A program made the translations under genes and the position numbers. Of a DNA stretch of 56,815 nucleotides, positions 56,001 to 56,815 are shown one piece after another. Each line of letters begins with the position of its first letter. Positions within the stretch are counted from its first letter, which is position 1. The stretch comes from Usnea hakonensis (taxonomy: Eukaryota > Ascomycota > Lecanoromycetes > Lecanorales > Parmeliaceae). Under the pieces are notes generated by a model. That model was not told where the DNA came from. It saw nothing but the letters and a program-made list of their open reading frames with translations, and ran no database searches. The stretch lies in NCBI GenBank assembly GCA_013423325.1, contig BLJB01000023.1:1-56815 (forward strand), in the 5' to 3' direction.

Positions 56001-56756
56001 TAGAAACCCCCTATTTTAGCCCTAATACTAGTAACTAGAAAGAAAAATTATATACGATATTTTACCTTAGAGGTACTAATCTTTAGGTATATATATAGCC
56101 TAATCTTTAGGGTATACTATCTAATCTTTAGAGACTTAAACCTAATCTTTAGAGTATTATCTACCTAATCTTTAGGGACTTAAACTTTAAGCTTCGGGGT
56201 CCTATTTTAGAAGCTTACCCGAGCTAAGTTATTATTAGGTACCTCCCGAAGGTAGGTTACCTAAGAGCCTAATTAGCTCGTAATATTACTATTTCGGGGC
56301 TCCTATTTAGGAAGCTTATCCGAGCGAAAGCCTAAAAAACTACTTACGTATAGCCGAATCTAACTAGATTCGAACTATAGACCCTCGTAAATTAGTACTA
56401 TAGCCCCCCATTTTAGTACTCTTTAACCTTATTCTAGGGGGATTAAGCCCGGAATAGAAGTATAGAAACTATTATTAGGGTTAATCTTTCGGCTATACTA
56501 GCTAAAAAGCCTAGCCCGGGGGGTTTCTATACTTTATATCTAGAAACCCCCTATTTTAGCCCTAATACTAATAAACTCTTAGAGGAAGCTCTAATATTAA
56601 GTAGTATTTTAGCTATATAATCTATTTTATTTAATTCTACCTTATATCCTAATATAAGGTAACTATTAGGATAAGGCTTAAGAATTAAGGCTTTTAAGGT
56701 ACTAGAGTTTAATCTTAAGGGAGGTTATTTAATAACTAACTATCTCTATACGTAAT
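53077..56756 (-). mobile_element. Ty3/gypsy element C, Gag-protease-RT-RNase H part (right fragment), RIP-mutated
   Basis: Minus-strand text: protease-like region (about 55150-55350; RKPVAFGPI..., KYEVNLRLKVDG), RT with GFIRLNKSLAVLLVLFAHKPEGRLR and YVDY near 54480-54600, RNase H toward 53100, ending just before the copia 3' LTR. RIP is a little weaker here than in elements A and B. The 5' part (55.4-56.6 kb) is occupied by large tandem repeats. Confidence 0.8.
55405..56575. repeat. Tandem repeat, 536-540 bp unit, 2 full plus 1 partial copy
   Basis: The anchor TTCGGCTATACTAGCTAAAA recurs with the preceding TTAAC/TTAAT at 55405, 55941 and 56481. Each unit also carries GGGGTTTCTATACTTTATA and TAGAAACCCCCTATTTTAGC. 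In the first two units TAATCTTTAGG repeats and TTCGGGGTCC blocks follow. Copies are diverged by transitions. Lies upstream of pol in element C. Confidence 0.8.
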
Positions 56757-56815
56757 TGTTACGGATATCCTCCACAGGATATGTGCGGAGCCTCATAGGG
56801 CTTAGCGAGCCTTGG
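56757..56815. repeat. Probable start of an un-RIPped LTR (runs off the window)
   Basis: At 56757 the sequence changes abruptly from AT-rich to TGTTACGGATATCCTCCACA and then GC-balanced text with normal CpA/TpG. A TG...CA LTR edge of element C (its 5' LTR on the minus strand) would fall here. Confidence 0.5.

Noticed and set aside
35200..56815. CRISPR-like or novel repeat system in the AT-rich half
   Set aside because: Repeats are explained by LTR pairs, a tandem array and RIP-driven low complexity; no regular direct-repeat/spacer pattern.

Overview
The window comes from the nuclear genome of a filamentous ascomycete (Pezizomycotina). Genes carry short introns (about 45-65 nt) with GT-AG borders and CTNAC-type branch points. 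One is a clear fungal MCM4, one a fungal PKS-NRPS hybrid, one a Zn2Cys6 regulator. The right-hand 21 kb shows saturated repeat-induced point mutation (RIP): CpA/TpG is almost absent, while CpG, CpC and CpT remain. All gene models are read by eye. Splice sites were chosen where joining them restores a conserved family motif in frame.

Layout. 1-9.6 kb: an isoflavone-reductase/NmrA-like oxidoreductase (-), an alpha/beta-hydrolase of the secretory-lipase fold (-), a probable decayed fragment with a GDSG motif (+), and a six-exon secreted type-B carboxylesterase (-). 9.6-12.8 kb: MCM4 (+), a housekeeping replication gene and the likely left limit of the accessory cluster. 13.8-17.6 kb: a relic of exon 1 of a LovD/beta-lactamase-like gene, the intact LovD-like gene (+), and an NmrA-like gene (+) with a GC-AG intron. 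18.0-18.4 kb: the last two exons of a membrane-anchored, multicopper-oxidase-like gene with no body upstream. 19.0-31.4 kb: one eight-exon PKS-NRPS hybrid gene on the minus strand (3,989 aa), domains KS-AT-DH-cMT-(no ER)-KR-ACP-C-A-T-R. 32.7-34.1 kb: a Zn2Cys6 transcription factor (-). Between PKS and regulator lie three copies of TACGCCGAA about 35 bp apart and a degenerate minisatellite.

34.7-56.8 kb is a nested transposon island: a small TA-flanked inverted-repeat element; a decayed Ty3/gypsy (+); a full chromodomain Ty3/gypsy with 159-bp LTRs (38003-45177, +); and a minus-strand Ty3/gypsy split by a complete Ty1/copia element with 118-bp LTRs and a TATTC target duplication (45621-53071, +). 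At the right edge lie 536-540 bp tandem repeats and the start of what looks like an un-RIPped LTR.

Working model (inference): the PKS-NRPS makes an amino-acid-capped, methylated polyketide. The absence of a cis ER, and of any trans-ER gene in the window, points to a polyene-like chain or to a distant ER. The LovD-like and NmrA-like genes are candidate tailoring or accessory genes, and the Zn2Cys6 protein is the candidate pathway regulator. No rRNA, tRNA or CRISPR array was found.
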